From Thunnus maccoyii (Eukaryota; Chordata; Actinopteri; Scombriformes; Scombridae), in assembly GCF_910596095.1 (NCBI RefSeq), contig NC_056551.1, positions 13,905,501 to 13,969,500 on the forward strand: a DNA stretch of 64,000 nt, written 5' to 3'. The position numbers were made by a program, and so were the translations under genes. This document shows, in pieces, positions 52,570 to 64,000 of the stretch. The number at the start of each line of letters is the position of its first letter. Within the stretch, counting starts at the first letter, position 1. Under the pieces are notes generated by a model that had not been told where the DNA came from, did not search any database, and saw nothing but the letters and a program-made list of their open reading frames with translations.

Positions 52570-53800
52570 TTCGGGCGCAGTTTTCACTTGATCACATTTT
52601 ATTTACTGAGTGCTGCTTGTTCAGTAGGGAGAACAAAGGGTTAACAAGGACAAAAAAGTGAGGAGCACTGCCATATTCAGGCAAAAAAGGCTGACCAGTA
52701 GCACCCTGTTTATAGAAGTGGAACAGTTTCTATGAGGGAGAACAGAAAGACATACATGCAAACACATACAAACACACACATCTGGAAGGAAACAACATTA
52801 GCAAACTACTCTTCAACTTCAACAGTGATCATTAAGTGTTTAAAAAGTTAGATCAGATATACTGAAGGAGCTCAGAAATCAGGAGACAGATAAATTGCTC
52901 CACCAAGTGGTGAAAACTTACAAGTGCTTCAAATTAACCATACGTATGATGACGTGCTATCACTCAGTAGGCCTTTTCCACAGCAGACAATATGATTTGT
53001 CATATTAAGAAAAGCATACAGGTGTCACTAATGACATAAATGAGGGATCTGTTATATTCTATTGTTCCAGTGAGTCATGACAATGAGCCTGCGTGACCCT
53101 GAAACTGAAGCAGCTAAACTGAATTCAGCCATTAATTTTATTATTAACACCTGAGCTTATTAACGCAGGACTTTCTACTGTGACGTTTAAATGTCTCTGG
53201 TGAATAAGGTTGGTCCTCGTTTCTGGAGAGGCATCTAGTGTGGAAATGATTAGTCGAATGACAGAAAAATAATCAGCAACAATTCTAATAATTGATTATT
53301 AAAGACATTTATTAAGCAAAAATGTTGAACATTCACAGGTTCCAGCTCTCAGATGTGAGGATTTGCTTGCTGTGTTATATCATTTCAAATGTTATATTAT
53401 TGAGTTTTCTGCTGTAGATGTCACCTTTAGCTCTGTGAACTTTGGCTGCATTTTTTTCTGTTTTCAAACATTTAATAGACAATTAATATAATAAATTAAA
53501 CTTTTTTAGATACAGATTATAAATATAATGATCAGTTGCAGCCCTAAAGGCAACTTTGTCTGTAACTCGTTTTACCATCTTAATGTATTTTCTGAACATT
53601 TCTGAAAGATTTTATGCATGAATGTAAAATTATTCACTCACAAATGTGAAATCTTTTATAGCCTCAGTAAAAGAATGCCCTTGACATTATCTAAAAAAAA
53701 ACAAACAAACAAAAGGTTTGAATTAGCCCCAAACTAAACTTTGACACAGGACAATTACAGTAGGTTTTGAATTTAATTGAAATATAAGGAGGTGTAACAG
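52570..53800. other. Intergenic; holds one repeat copy
   Basis: 53240-53560 is another CGATTAAT-type repeat copy (AATGATTAGTCGAATGACAG ... GATCAGTTGCAGCCCT). The rest shows nothing recognisable. Confidence 0.45.
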
Positions 53801-53814
53801 TGGAGTCTAATAAC

Positions 53815-56407
53815 AACGAACAAATAGGTTTTCTTATAGTTTATTGTATCAGTCCATTTTTTTTCAAGCAACTGCAGATCATGTATATATGCATTGCCCA
53901 ATGTCTTTGCCCCTAAACAAGAGCACCTACGGCCGCTGTTGGCATTCAAAGTTTTATCCAAACAATTTGACAAAATGACAAATCAAATCACTCCTTGCTC
54001 ATCTTTGTCCAAATAAGGCATATGAGGCAAAACATTTCATTCTTAAACAAGTCGCGTTTTAACCAGCCATTTATGACTATAAAATACATAAATATAATAA
54101 AATAACTATTTACATCCAACTAGCTTTGCAAACAATCAAAACCAGTATGTACACAGGAACCATAGGCTTTGAAGGCAGCGTCTTTGTACCTTTGTCAGTG
54201 CAACAGTTGCTTTGCCCCATTGCTCGTAATCTTCTCAACATGATATCCATGAGAACAAGCAGCCGAGACTTTAACTGAGAGTATAAATCTAGAGATGACT
54301 GCCGACGATGTGTCTCAAAAATCTGTTGTTTTAAAATATGCTGACATCTGTGATCAGATCTCTTTCTATCGAACACAATAAAATCCATCAATCACACGCT
54401 GAAGTTTTATTGTGGTTGTTGAAAAGCTGTTTGATCTCAGTCCAATAACTAATAATTAATGAACGTAAGAAGTCCTATTTAACAGTTGAGGTATTCAATA
54501 ATGTAAAACCAGTAAAATGATACAGTATGCTGTATATAATATTTAAACCTGTAACTGAGGACTGCTGACAACACCGGTTATTTTTAAATATTAAAACCAA
54601 CAAAGCCATTCATCGAACTCCAAAATAAAAATGTTTTTTTCACTATTTTCAACTGACTGGATGTGTATGAAAAGCATCTTAAATTTAAATGTTCATTTCT
54701 AATATGTAATTTTATGAATGGCACCCTTAAAATGTTAAATCCGTGACGCATCCAGTAAAATATTTCAACATCTTGTTAACTGCTGTGCTTATGGCAAAAT
54801 ATGCAGAAAATGTGGCGAATGTCAACAAAAAAAAAACAAAACTTTGATGTATGGCTTTGTTGCTTGTCGTCTTGTGAGAACTTGTGGTCTCTGACAGAAC
54901 CAGTAGAGCGACACAGTGTGACTAAAAGAGCTTTCAAAAGTGAACATTTGGCATACCATACATGTAGGAGGGAATCCCAGACCTCCTGGATCATTTAAGA
55001 TGCTGCTTTAAGAAGCAGCAGTAGCGTGCAGTCGCCTGTCTAATTATACCTGACTTCTCTCTTAAGAGAACAGGTACAGGAGGGACTAGGGTTGTCTAAT
55101 ATTACATGTACGCATGTGCAAGACACTTTAGGACCAAAATCTACAGCATTACAAAGCCAGATTGCTATGGCCATTCAAAAATAAATATTTTCTTCCACAT
55201 AAATATTAAAAAAGGGGGAATAAAATATGTTTCATCATAAAATAAAGTCAATTAAATGCTTTTTAAAATACTGACGGAAAACATAACACTGTCCAGCAGA
55301 AGTCAGTTTTTCAAGCTGTGCTGTACTTTTTAAAAAATGTCATCCACACGGAGGGATAATTTAAACTGAAAGAGAAGACACTGGTTAGGATTTAAGATAT
55401 AACCTTAAAGGACAGCTCAATGTTCTTCTTCCTCGTGTCTTCCACGGGGGAAAAAGACAGCTCAAATTGAGTGACACTCCTTAGAGAACTTGTGAACCTA
55501 ATTATCGAGGTATGCTGCAGTGAGCGCACCGTTGTAAAAGATGGAAATAATTGGACTAATTCTCCAGAGACCGTCTTACCGAGCTGGTATGAGAACAAAA
55601 TCTAGGCCCTTGAGTGGGAAGCCACACCGAGGTTCAGAGGGGGAGGACAAAACACGAGCTCAGACCTCTTATTAAATGTGTGCTTCAGGAGAGGAAAAGA
55701 GGCATTGCACAGAAATGTTGGCTTTGTCCAGAAGTTTTAGCCCTACGACAACCCCACAGTCCATTTTTGACAAGCTTCCCCCTTCACATACAACCAAAAA
55801 AAAAGAAAAAAAAAAAAAAAAAGAAAAGAAAAGAGCTGCCAAAAAACCCAGTTCCTCACCATGACAGGACCAGGTAAATGTCAGGTAACAGTACCGTTAA
55901 TATATATATATTTTTAATACAAATTGTGCCCGTTCAGATTTGCGGCGGAGTGCTTTCTAAGTCCCGCCCCCCCCTCAATGTCCCATGAGTCTCTCCGCAG
56001 CCGACAATATCCACGACCGCCACCCGAAACATTGATTAGAGCCCTCTGCAAATGAGAATATTTTCACAGTGGAGTAGTAGGAGTGACAGTGTGAATACCT
56101 CGTGAGGTATCAAACAGTTTAGTGTGCTCATGCATGCATATACCGCTATAGGCTATGTATGAGTGATATACAGATGAAGGAGAGAATTTAACCATCGTCG
56201 TGATAAATGAAGGAAACCTTTTTCTGCATCTGTCCTCTCTGTGACCACAGGAGAAGTAAATTGGCACAGTGAGGAGAGATTTCAAAAATTGTACCTTATA
56301 AGGTCACACTCCCTCTGTTGCTCTTGACTACTTAATGATACAAACAGTAGAAGGCTATTATATCACTGTATCTTTCACCGTCTCATTCTCTCCTCCATCC
56401 TTTCAGT
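53815..56407 (-). other. slc35e4: Possible slc35e4 3'UTR; otherwise unassigned
   Basis: No exon-like frame between the slc35e4 stop codon and an AATAAA read on the minus strand near 53839. A long 3'UTR is plausible but not proven. Contains an A-rich tract at 55795-55835. Confidence 0.3.
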
Positions 56408-59400
56408 TCAGTCTGTCTTGTCGTCCTGTTTCCCGTCTGTTCTCTGAGGATGATATGTTGGTTCAGATGCACTAGCTTTGTCCTCCCCGCGCGTAGTGTC
56501 AAACTCCGCCTGCCCGGACCCTTTCGCTTTGGCCTTGCGTGCGTCCAGGTAGCTGACGATGAACTCTGAGTTCTGATAAATGAGCATGCCGGATAACGTC
56601 AGCACGGCACCGGCGCAGCTGAGGGTGGACAGCTCGCTGCCGAAAAGCAGCTGAGACAACAGCAGGTTCCCCACCACGCTCAGGTTGCCGAGGATATGCA
56701 GAGTGACAGCGGAGGTGAGCGTGATGACGCAGCAGCTGGCCAAGTTGTACATGACTGAGCCAAGACAGCTGAGCAAGATGAAGACCCACAGGTGGCGGTC
56801 GTAATGGAGCGGCGACTCCAGCAGAGCCCAGTTCTCTAAGGCCAGAGCCGCCACAGCTAAGATGCAGAAGCTAGGAATGGACATCAGGTAGAGCAGGAAC
56901 ACAGAGTTGATTTTCTCCTCCTGGAGTAAAATACCTGAGTAAACAGAGAAATATATGCAACAGTTACAACCGTGACACAACATTTATGTGAAAAACCTGT
57001 GAAAATTGAGGCTTTGACTGGAGAAAATAAAAAGACTCGCTCTGCTCTACCAATGTGAGCATGTTCCTGTGCTTTTCCATCATCCAACAGCTAACAGAGA
57101 GCTTTGTTAATGGTCTGATAGCAGGAAAATTGCAGGGAATTATGCAAAACACCTGTTTGGAAAGTTATGTGTAATCTGCTTTGCTGTCTGGACATGTAGG
57201 AAGCAAAACACAACTATGAAAATTCTTGATGTTTTAGTAAGAGCTCAGACAGCTCTAACACTGTTCACACACTATAAACACTTAATTGTGTTTAGTGATA
57301 TACGGTGTCAAAGCTGTAAAAAGTCTTTCAACAAAAAGACATGCAGGACCAAAGTGTGTTGGAGAAAACTTATGAGGGAAACTGTTACAACAACAAATGA
57401 GGGAGGATGAAAATAGCTTGTTGAAACATGAGACAACATCGTCCAGCTAGTTTGGCACCTCAAAGTTTAGCCATGATTAAAAATAAAGGTTAGATGTCGT
57501 ATCAGTGTACAAATTCTGCTCCGAGTGCCAAAGAAGGACAGAACTTCTCCTTTCTTTATTTAACAAAGCAAACATGCAACTTTCTAAATACATTTGGAGT
57601 CCTGTACTGTTTGTTACCGGGCAGATATACCTAAACCTAACACTCCTCTCTTGAAAAGCTTGCCACTACTCTTCCAGGTACAAAAGTATGTTACATTACA
57701 GACCTCTGAGCAAAACTGAACATCTGCTTTTGTGTAAAAATTAAAGACAAGGCATCTGGATATTTTTAGAAGCTCATTACTTTCTTTTTTCCTTCTCTGA
57801 CAACTTCAACATTACGGAGACTTAATGATATTAGAGAGCCTGATCAGTTGCACACAATACGCTCATCTGTGGTGGAAACAGAAACCGACTTTAAAGCAGA
57901 ATACCTCCCTGAGAACAGCGGATAAACGAGCACACTGGATAAATGTAAACATCATGACATCAATTCGAGAGAGGAATCTGCAGCCTCTTTCCGAAGATAT
58001 GTCGAATTAAACTTCTGAGAACATTAAGGTTGTTTCACCACATTTTGTCTTCTTTCTGCTTAGGAAATATGTTGTAAACTAGAAATACCTCCCTGTGGTT
58101 GTTTGCCTCCACCTACCAGTCAAATTGCAGTTTACATCCATATCTGTCCAGACTCATAACATTTGTAGTGAAGACTTTGAAGGAACGTAATAAAAAGGTA
58201 TTAAGTGTATTTTCCTTGGCAAAAGTTGTAGCCATGACAGTAGACAAAGTTTCAGATATGGATGTTGCTGCAAAGAAGCTACAAATACTAAAATGTGGAT
58301 GCTTCACACACATCCCGGCAGCACAGAAGATCTAAACAATCACCAGTTTCATGGAGGGCACCCAAGATTAATGTCACCAATTCAGTATCCGACCAAATGT
58401 GAAATACGGTCACAATCTCCCCTTCTGTTCCTGAGTTATGGCGTTGAATAATGGCCAGAAAAGTGTTTTTGCAGAGCAATATGATGTCACAGTGAAGCTG
58501 ACCTTTGACCTTTTGGATATAAAATGTCAACACTTCATCCTTTTATCCTATAAGACATTTGTGTGAAACTTTGTCATAATTAATATATGAATTCTTTAGT
58601 TATGGCCAAAAAAGTATCTTGGGACGTCACAGTGACCTTTGAACACCAAATTCTAATCAATTCATCCTTGAGTCCAAGTGGACGTTTATGCCAAATTTGA
58701 AGGAATTCCCTCAAGGTGTTCCTGAGATATCGCAATCAAAAGAACGGGACGAATGGACAACCCGAAAACGTGATGCCTCCAGTCACGGCTTTCGCTGGCA
58801 CGGGGGCATAAAAACGGAAACATTCTTGGACTGCAGCCAGTCCGATCCATTACTGAACAAGTGTTTCTGACCCTTCTCTATTTCTTTTGGAATTTCTTGA
58901 ACGCAGTTGTATAAATAGCTTATTCAGAAAACAGAAACGTGGATTGAAAATAAGAGAAAGTTTAAATAAGCCTTCTCAAATCTATCAGCTAGCCAAATGA
59001 TGACAATGACATTCAACTAGAGCTACAACGATTATTTGATTAGTTGCCGACTATTAAATTACTTGCCAACTATTTTGATAATTGAGTCATTTTTTAAGAG
59101 AGAAAATGTCCAAATTCTCTTATTTCAGCTTCTCAAATGTGAATATTTTCTGGTGTCTTTAGTCTTCTATGACAGTAAACTGAATTTTCCATCCATCCTA
59201 TCATTTGCTGACCACCAAAAACCAACATAAACAGACAGACACGGCAGATCAGGGTTGTGTAGTCATCGGGATGTGTAGAAAGAATTGCTGTTTGTATCAT
59301 GTTCCCTAAGAAACCAGAAAATATGGCTCTGTGGGCGTGTTACTGAACTGGGCATGAATCACTGAGTCACTAAAAAGTTCCAAAACCGCAGACTGCTGTG

Positions 59401-60188
59401 GTGTCCGAGGAGAAACACTAAAATACCCTCTGATGTCAGTGGCATGATAGTTTCCGTAAAGTTGTAAAGTCAATAGATACAACCAAATCCAAATAAAACT
59501 GTTTCAACAGTCTAAGGTGACAAATAGTGAACTGGGTGACACAGGTAAACTTGTACTTACTCTGCTGAATGGTCTTGACACCCCGCAGCATAGTCGCTGC
59601 AAACACAAAGAAGCAGCCAGTCTGATCGAACTGGACTTCTCCCATGATGCTGAAGGAGGCGCCCAGGCAGATGGGCATCATGGCTGTATATTTGAGGATG
59701 TGATGCTGCTTGCCCAGGATCAGCGTGGAGATAGCCAGAGTGAAGAGCGGGGTAGTGGTATAAATCATTTGTGCAAATGACAGCTGGACATAGTTCAGAC
59801 CCATGTTCCCAAAGGCGATACTGGCACAAAATGTCAAACTCAACAGGAACACCTTACACTTTGCGCTGGGGGTCAAGTCCTGCTCTCCAGCCCCTCTGTG
59901 GCGTATCACTTGCAGCTTGATCAGCCCATAGTCCACCACTATGGCTGTCAGCATGTGCAGAGCTGACAGCAGCAGAGGGTACCTGAAGTTGTAAACGGCA
60001 AATATCCATTTGTTGAGGCTGGAGATGGTGGTGCCGGTCACCAGCCAAACAATGACAGCTGACAGCAGATGGAGCATCTCTGCGGGTGGCCTCCTCCTGC
60101 CTCTCTGTTGCAGAGTCGCCTCGCATTTTGAGAAGCCATCGGCGTTGATCATGTTCGTATCATTGTCCTCTCTGTAAGGAAAACACAT
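56408..60188 (-). CDS. slc35e4: Solute carrier family 35 member E4 (nucleotide-sugar/triose-phosphate translocator family)
   Basis: Multi-pass membrane protein of the drug/metabolite transporter superfamily, probably in the Golgi/ER; the substrate is not known for this member. Two coding exons on the minus strand: 60188-59561 and 56934-56408; 1155 bases, 384 aa, joined in phase 1 (ACCATTCAGCAGA to GTATTTTACTC, giving QQSILLQEE as in human QQSALLQEE). Conserved pieces include SSLNKWIFAVYNF, PLLLSALHML, FLLSLTFCASIAFGNMGLNY, YTTTPLFTLAISTLILGK, TMLRGVKTIQQ, VMYNLASCCVITLTSAVTLH and ILGNLSVVGNLLLSQLLFGS. About ten hydrophobic segments are visible, then a hydrophilic tail (about 40 aa) longer than human. 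Start: Met1 (MCFPYRED) is preferred because human also begins MC and has a second Met at position 13. An acceptor-like site (60180-60172) just before the second Met (60152) leaves a 372-aa form possible. Confidence 0.94.
57100..58075. other. slc35e4 intron, nothing recognised
   Basis: Part of the 2.6-kb slc35e4 intron; no exon-like frame or repeat identified here. Confidence 0.4.
58080..58830. repeat. Teleost short repeat ending AACCCGAAAACGTGATGCCT
   Basis: Carries CAGTGACCTTTGA twice-like phrases (58490 and 58630), CTGAGATATCGCAATCAAAA, GACAACCCGAAAACGTGATG and GGCACGGGGGCATAAA, the well-known wording of an abundant fish repeat. Lies in the slc35e4 intron; non-coding. Confidence 0.55.
59015..59220. 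repeat. CGATTAAT-type teleost repeat in slc35e4 intron
   Basis: GAGCTACAACGATTATTTGA, CTATTTTGATAATTGAGTCA, TTCAGCTTCTCAAATGTGAA in family order; the right end is missing. Confidence 0.55.
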
Positions 60189-61500
60189 GTTGAATCCTCA
60201 ATCCTCTCATATCCAAACGTGACGCATAAGCACACCGGCACGATTAAAAGCTACAAATCGTGAAAACAACCTGCGACACAGCTGTTTTTTTCTCTCTTCT
60301 TCTCTGCGGTGCTTAGCCAGTCTTTTGTTGTCAAGTTAACCAGCGTTTTTTTTCAGCACCGCCTATAGACACGTGTTTCTATTTTGCATGACGGGTTGGT
60401 TGTGTAACGCACCCCTGCGCAGGGAAAATGACATATGCTGGAGCAGGAAAGGCAGGCAGAGGAGAGGACTGAGAGGGGAGCGGAGAGCTGTTCAGGGCGG
60501 GCTGGAAAAAACAGAGCGCGCCTTCTCCACGACGGGGACGGATGGGATTGGTTATTATCCCGACAGCCAGTCATGGACTGACGGTGACGACTCGGTGTGA
60601 TGCACCAAAAACACTCGGCGGTGTAGTAAACATCATGGGACAACCTAGGTACTGTATGTGCCTGTAACTCAATATATTCAATATCAAGCAGCAGCTCACT
60701 AATGTTATCCACCTCGCTGGTTTAAAATAGCAGCTTACTTCACTGCCTGCGGTGAACTTGTGATTCCCGTTCCCACTGGAGCAGAGAGAAACCCCTGAAA
60801 ACCGTGTTGTCGACAAAACATAAACTCACCTGTTAGCTGCCGGTTACCGTTTCATTCATGAGCGGCTTTGAAGTAACGTCGCTTTATGTCAAACAGCTGG
60901 GCAGCTCGGTAACCGTTAACACAAAGACAGAACAGTCCTTTGTCGGACAAAATAAACGGAAAAAAGCTGACCTTTGCCGTGGACTGAGCTGTCACTTGAC
61001 ACCAGAGAGATGAAAGTCTTTCTCTCATGCTACCGCTGGCTGGCGGTGCTCTGTTGTGCTGTGAGGAGGTAGCGCCTGTAAGCTAACGTTATGTCAGCTG
61101 CGAAAACAAGCTAACTGCCGTTATTGTTAATGTTGTTTTTTTTCATAGGATGGCGAAGTCATGACCCACCCTACTCTAACTCTGATTGGCTTATGATGAT
61201 ATTCTCACCCTTACCCTAACCAATAACACTCCTCATGCCTAAACACTAACCAATCTAACCAACGGAGGCAACGAGTACTAGCCAATCAGAGGCAGAGTAG
61301 GGCGGGTCATAACCTCGCCATTCTAGGAAAAAAAACGGATTTACCGTTAGCTACACAACTGCCGTCAGTCACATTTTCTCACGATATGAACGTCATTGTT
61401 TTTACCTTGTTCTTCGACGAGTACCTTGACAGCAGTGACACAGTCTGGCAGCATCTCCCAAATCTCCGTCCGTCCGTCGGTCAGTCATCCAAGCTGAGGC
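60189..61500 (-). promoter_or_regulatory. slc35e4: slc35e4 5' region with possible non-coding exons
   Basis: CG-rich around 60400-60560 and 61000-61090. Donor-like sites on the minus strand at 60828 (CTAACAG|GTGAGT), 60974 (GGCAAAG|GTCAGC) and 61406 (AGAACAAG|GTAAAAAC) could end alternative 5'UTR exons that splice to the acceptor at 60180-60172. None is proven without transcripts. Confidence 0.35.
61146..61325. mobile_element. Short inverted-repeat element (MITE-like), 180 bp
   Basis: Terminal arms of 47 bases: 61146-61192 begins TAGGATGGCGAAGTCATGAC and its mate 61279-61325 reads, on the other strand, TAGAATGGCGAGGTTATGAC; 40 of 47 positions agree by hand count, to the inner end CTCTGATTGGCT. 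The 86-base centre is unrelated and non-coding. TA at both ends may be the target duplication. Superfamily not assigned. Confidence 0.75.
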
Positions 61501-61509
61501 GGTCAAGCA

Positions 61510-63280
61510 CCTCAGTGTCATTGGATGGTTTATTTAAAGGGCAATAACACCAATTTAGCTGTGGCTTGCTTAGTGCATGCTGCAATCTCAATGCAACCTC
61601 ATGATGAACCAATGAAAATGCTGAATAGTGTTTCTGCCATCATATAAGGTGTCCAGGATGAATTAGGAAAAAGTAGGAACATGAAGGTATAATTTGCAAA
61701 ATGCAAATAATTAGCTATATAAGATGCAAATGTTCATCATCTGTGGTTAAGAAACAGCACAATATAGCGAAAGTAAAACAAACATCACCTCATACTGCTC
61801 AGTGTTCCTCTAAACTGTGACAAAATGGAGTACATATTTATTGTCAGATGAGAGGTTTCTGGCTGTTTGGCTGGTTTATTTTTCCACTTATGACAGCAGC
61901 TAATATTCAACTTCACCCCAGATCAGAGACACTGTCCCAGGAGAAACTGATTGCTGGCCTTGAGGCAGTGTGGAAGTCTTCTGTGTGTGTGTGTATGTGT
62001 GTCATATGTCCCTTGTGATTTACAACATTTCAACAACACTAGTTTCACAGTAAACAACAGCGTGGTGACATCTTTATGTTTTTATTTGAGCTATAAAATG
62101 CAAAACTTTTTGAGGTCATTGGGCACAAACGGTGAGTTCACATCATGTTTCAGTATAGAGTCCACAAACAATTAGCTAGGTGAAGAGGCTTCTCACTACA
62201 GAAGTGCTTGAGCACTCTAAAACCATGCATAGCTATATGTTGCCATGGAAACCTTTAAGTTGATGTAACATGTATCATTACCTGCAGGTAAACATAACAT
62301 TGTGCTTTATTCAAACAACACTTTATTTGCATCATCAATATTATATATTGCATCCTATAAATTCCTAATTTAATTTCCCTCAACATCTCATTAACTGGTA
62401 TACAATCTTCACTCTTTAATGTTATGTATACACAAGTAGAGTTTAAATAGTGACCAGAATATGAATGTTCAAGTAATGTGAAACAAATATTTTCTTACAG
62501 TGATTATAAATGAGGTGATTCTATATAGTTATGTATATTCTTGCTATATACAGGCCAAAACCAACCAGGCAGTCATACAGTACATGTGCATCATGCCCTA
62601 TTATATAGTACACAGTAAGCTTTAATCTATAAATAAACAGATTATTACTGTTTATTAAGAGAATTTATATTTACTACTCATGTACATCAGTGCTTGCTTG
62701 CACACAAAAACCTTAGCAAGTGTATTGCTAAACCTTTCCTTCATTGTTTTCTGGTCCTAGACTGTATAAATCTCATTTCTTTACAAACTATCATTCAGTT
62801 CATACTGTTATTAAAACTTTTTTTGCGCTGCATAAAACACCTCTCTGACCTGGGAGTATTTTCTTCTCAAGTGCCTGTGCAGTTGTGTAATTGCTGACAC
62901 AAAGATAAGGATAGAAATCACTCATAGAGCTAGCCATTTCTGATTATTTTAACTAGGGGACACAAATTTGTTGCTACTTACTGGGATGATAAACCCTGAT
63001 TTTAGAAGTTTAAATAGCAAAAATAAAACAAAAGGGAAAGCTGAAGTATTCAATACATGTACTGTAAATCCCTTTAAAAGAAATAAAAGCCTGTCAGATT
63101 TCTATAATCTCTACAGAATCTCAGTTTGGTTGAAGTTGTTAGAGGGATTTACTACGTCATTACATAATTAAGGCTAAAATTACCATCAAGCACCAATATA
63201 ATCCTTTGTTGAAGAAAATCCCCCAAGTTTAGCAGATTTATACTTCATTGAAACTCCCATTGTTGAGTCTGAAGATACTT
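61510..63280. other. Intergenic, nothing recognised
   Basis: AT-rich DNA with a short (GT)n at 61981-62003. No exon-like frames or RNA genes seen. Confidence 0.4.
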
Positions 63281-63289
63281 GAGGTGGTA

Positions 63290-63900
63290 CTCCAGTGATT
63301 TACTATCGCACTTTCGTAAAATTTGGAGAATTGTGAGAGACAAAAGTAAAAAAGAATGGTTAAAATAGATACAGCAACAGGCAGAGATATTCTGACTTTT
63401 AGTCCCGATTATGGGTCACGCTTTAAAAATGCTGAATACAACTTTGTAATCTCTAAATCCAAACCAAGATTCCTCACGTGATGTCGCTTTAGTAATTTTC
63501 TTGGACAGTGAAGACATTATACAACCGTTTTCACAGTCTGTGTAGTGCTCTTCATTACAGGTAAATTTACTGTAACATGGAAAATTGGTGGAGTGCCCCT
63601 TTAATGCAAGCAGAACCGTAATTTCAAGATCATGTGGGGGGAAAAGCATATAAAACAGCATGGTGTTCTCAGTTAGCTCTGTCCAAAGAAAATAACAACT
63701 ACCTTGGTTTTTACTGGCCTTTTAGCTGCTCTTTAAAGACCTGTCAGAGTGGAATATAGCTGTAAATGTGCCAAGATACAGTTTGTGCAATCTTAAGAAA
63801 CAGAGTAGTAAAAATCCCCAAGAATCAGGAGGGATCACTAAATGAAGTTCTGCTGTGAAAATGTCTTTTAGCGCAGAAGAATGCTGTGTCCTGCAATGGT
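63290..63900. repeat. Teleost dispersed repeat (AAAGGGGCACTCCACC type)
   Basis: On the minus strand it contains TTAAAGGGGCACTCCACCAA, TTCCATGTTACAGTAAATTT and TCACGTGAGGAATC, wording of a common fish repeat. Its outer limits are uncertain; the 81- and 84-codon open frames across it look accidental. Confidence 0.45.
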
Positions 63901-64000
63901 CCTTTAAAAGCCTCACGTCTCCGTCAGAGCCCAGCATGCGGAACATGTTGTTCCAGCTTTGAGAGAAACAAGACATTCAGTCCTCGCACTAAAACATCTG

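Noticed and set aside
63722-63976. 84-codon minus-strand frame as a gene
   Set aside because: Mostly runs through dispersed-repeat-like DNA; only a 40-base stretch looks exon-like and is noted separately.

Overview
This is vertebrate nuclear DNA, almost certainly from a spiny-rayed (percomorph-type) teleost. Genes have many short exons with GT/AG introns. The DNA is AT-rich and holds many fish-type dispersed repeats (Tc1-like transposons, a LINE 3' end, short inverted-repeat elements, microsatellites). The encoded proteins align residue by residue, from memory, with known vertebrate families. No prokaryotic features, CRISPR arrays, rRNA or tRNA genes were seen. I saw no retrovirus, LTR or Polinton remains.

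Layout, left to right. (1) 962-3541, minus strand: the 5' half of a myeloid/eosinophil-type peroxidase gene (mpx-like) with its TATA box; the rest lies off the left edge. (2) 3.5-12.5 kb: gene-poor and repeat-rich, with one unassigned exon-like open frame at 12.55-12.73 kb. (3) 12.95-22.03 kb, plus strand: a tandem duplication of a saposin-domain gene resembling surfactant protein B. The left copy (12.95-15.1 kb) is decayed and has lost its first three exons; the right copy (16.9-21.4 kb) reads through nine coding exons as a 261-residue secreted protein. (4) 22.6-34.3 kb, minus strand: a complete mat2a gene (S-adenosylmethionine synthetase). All nine coding exons are resolved (396 aa), and the long 3'UTR carries five exact METTL16-type UACAGAGAA motifs. 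(5) 36.7-47 kb, minus strand: inpp5j (proline-rich inositol polyphosphate 5-phosphatase), 12 coding exons, 770 aa, with two Tc1-like transposons in its last intron. (6) 49.2-52.4 kb, minus strand: a short smoothelin-like gene (262 aa) ending in a calponin-homology domain. (7) 53.8-61.5 kb, minus strand: slc35e4, a two-exon nucleotide-sugar-transporter-like gene (384 aa). (8) 61.5-64 kb: repeats and AT-rich DNA.

Four genes (mat2a, inpp5j, smtn, slc35e4) run head to tail on the minus strand; the saposin pair converges on the mat2a tail. From general knowledge, human SFTPB and MAT2A are neighbours on 2p11.2, and INPP5J, SMTN and SLC35E4 are neighbours on 22q12. The window therefore joins two blocks that are separate in human. 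The genes do not form one pathway. The most informative non-coding signal is the METTL16 hairpin set, a known SAM-feedback device, here recognisable in a fish gene. I did not find a wholly new biological system. The points most worth a second look are the saposin gene's domain order and its truncated twin, the hairpin set, and an inverted-repeat element in the slc35e4 promoter region.
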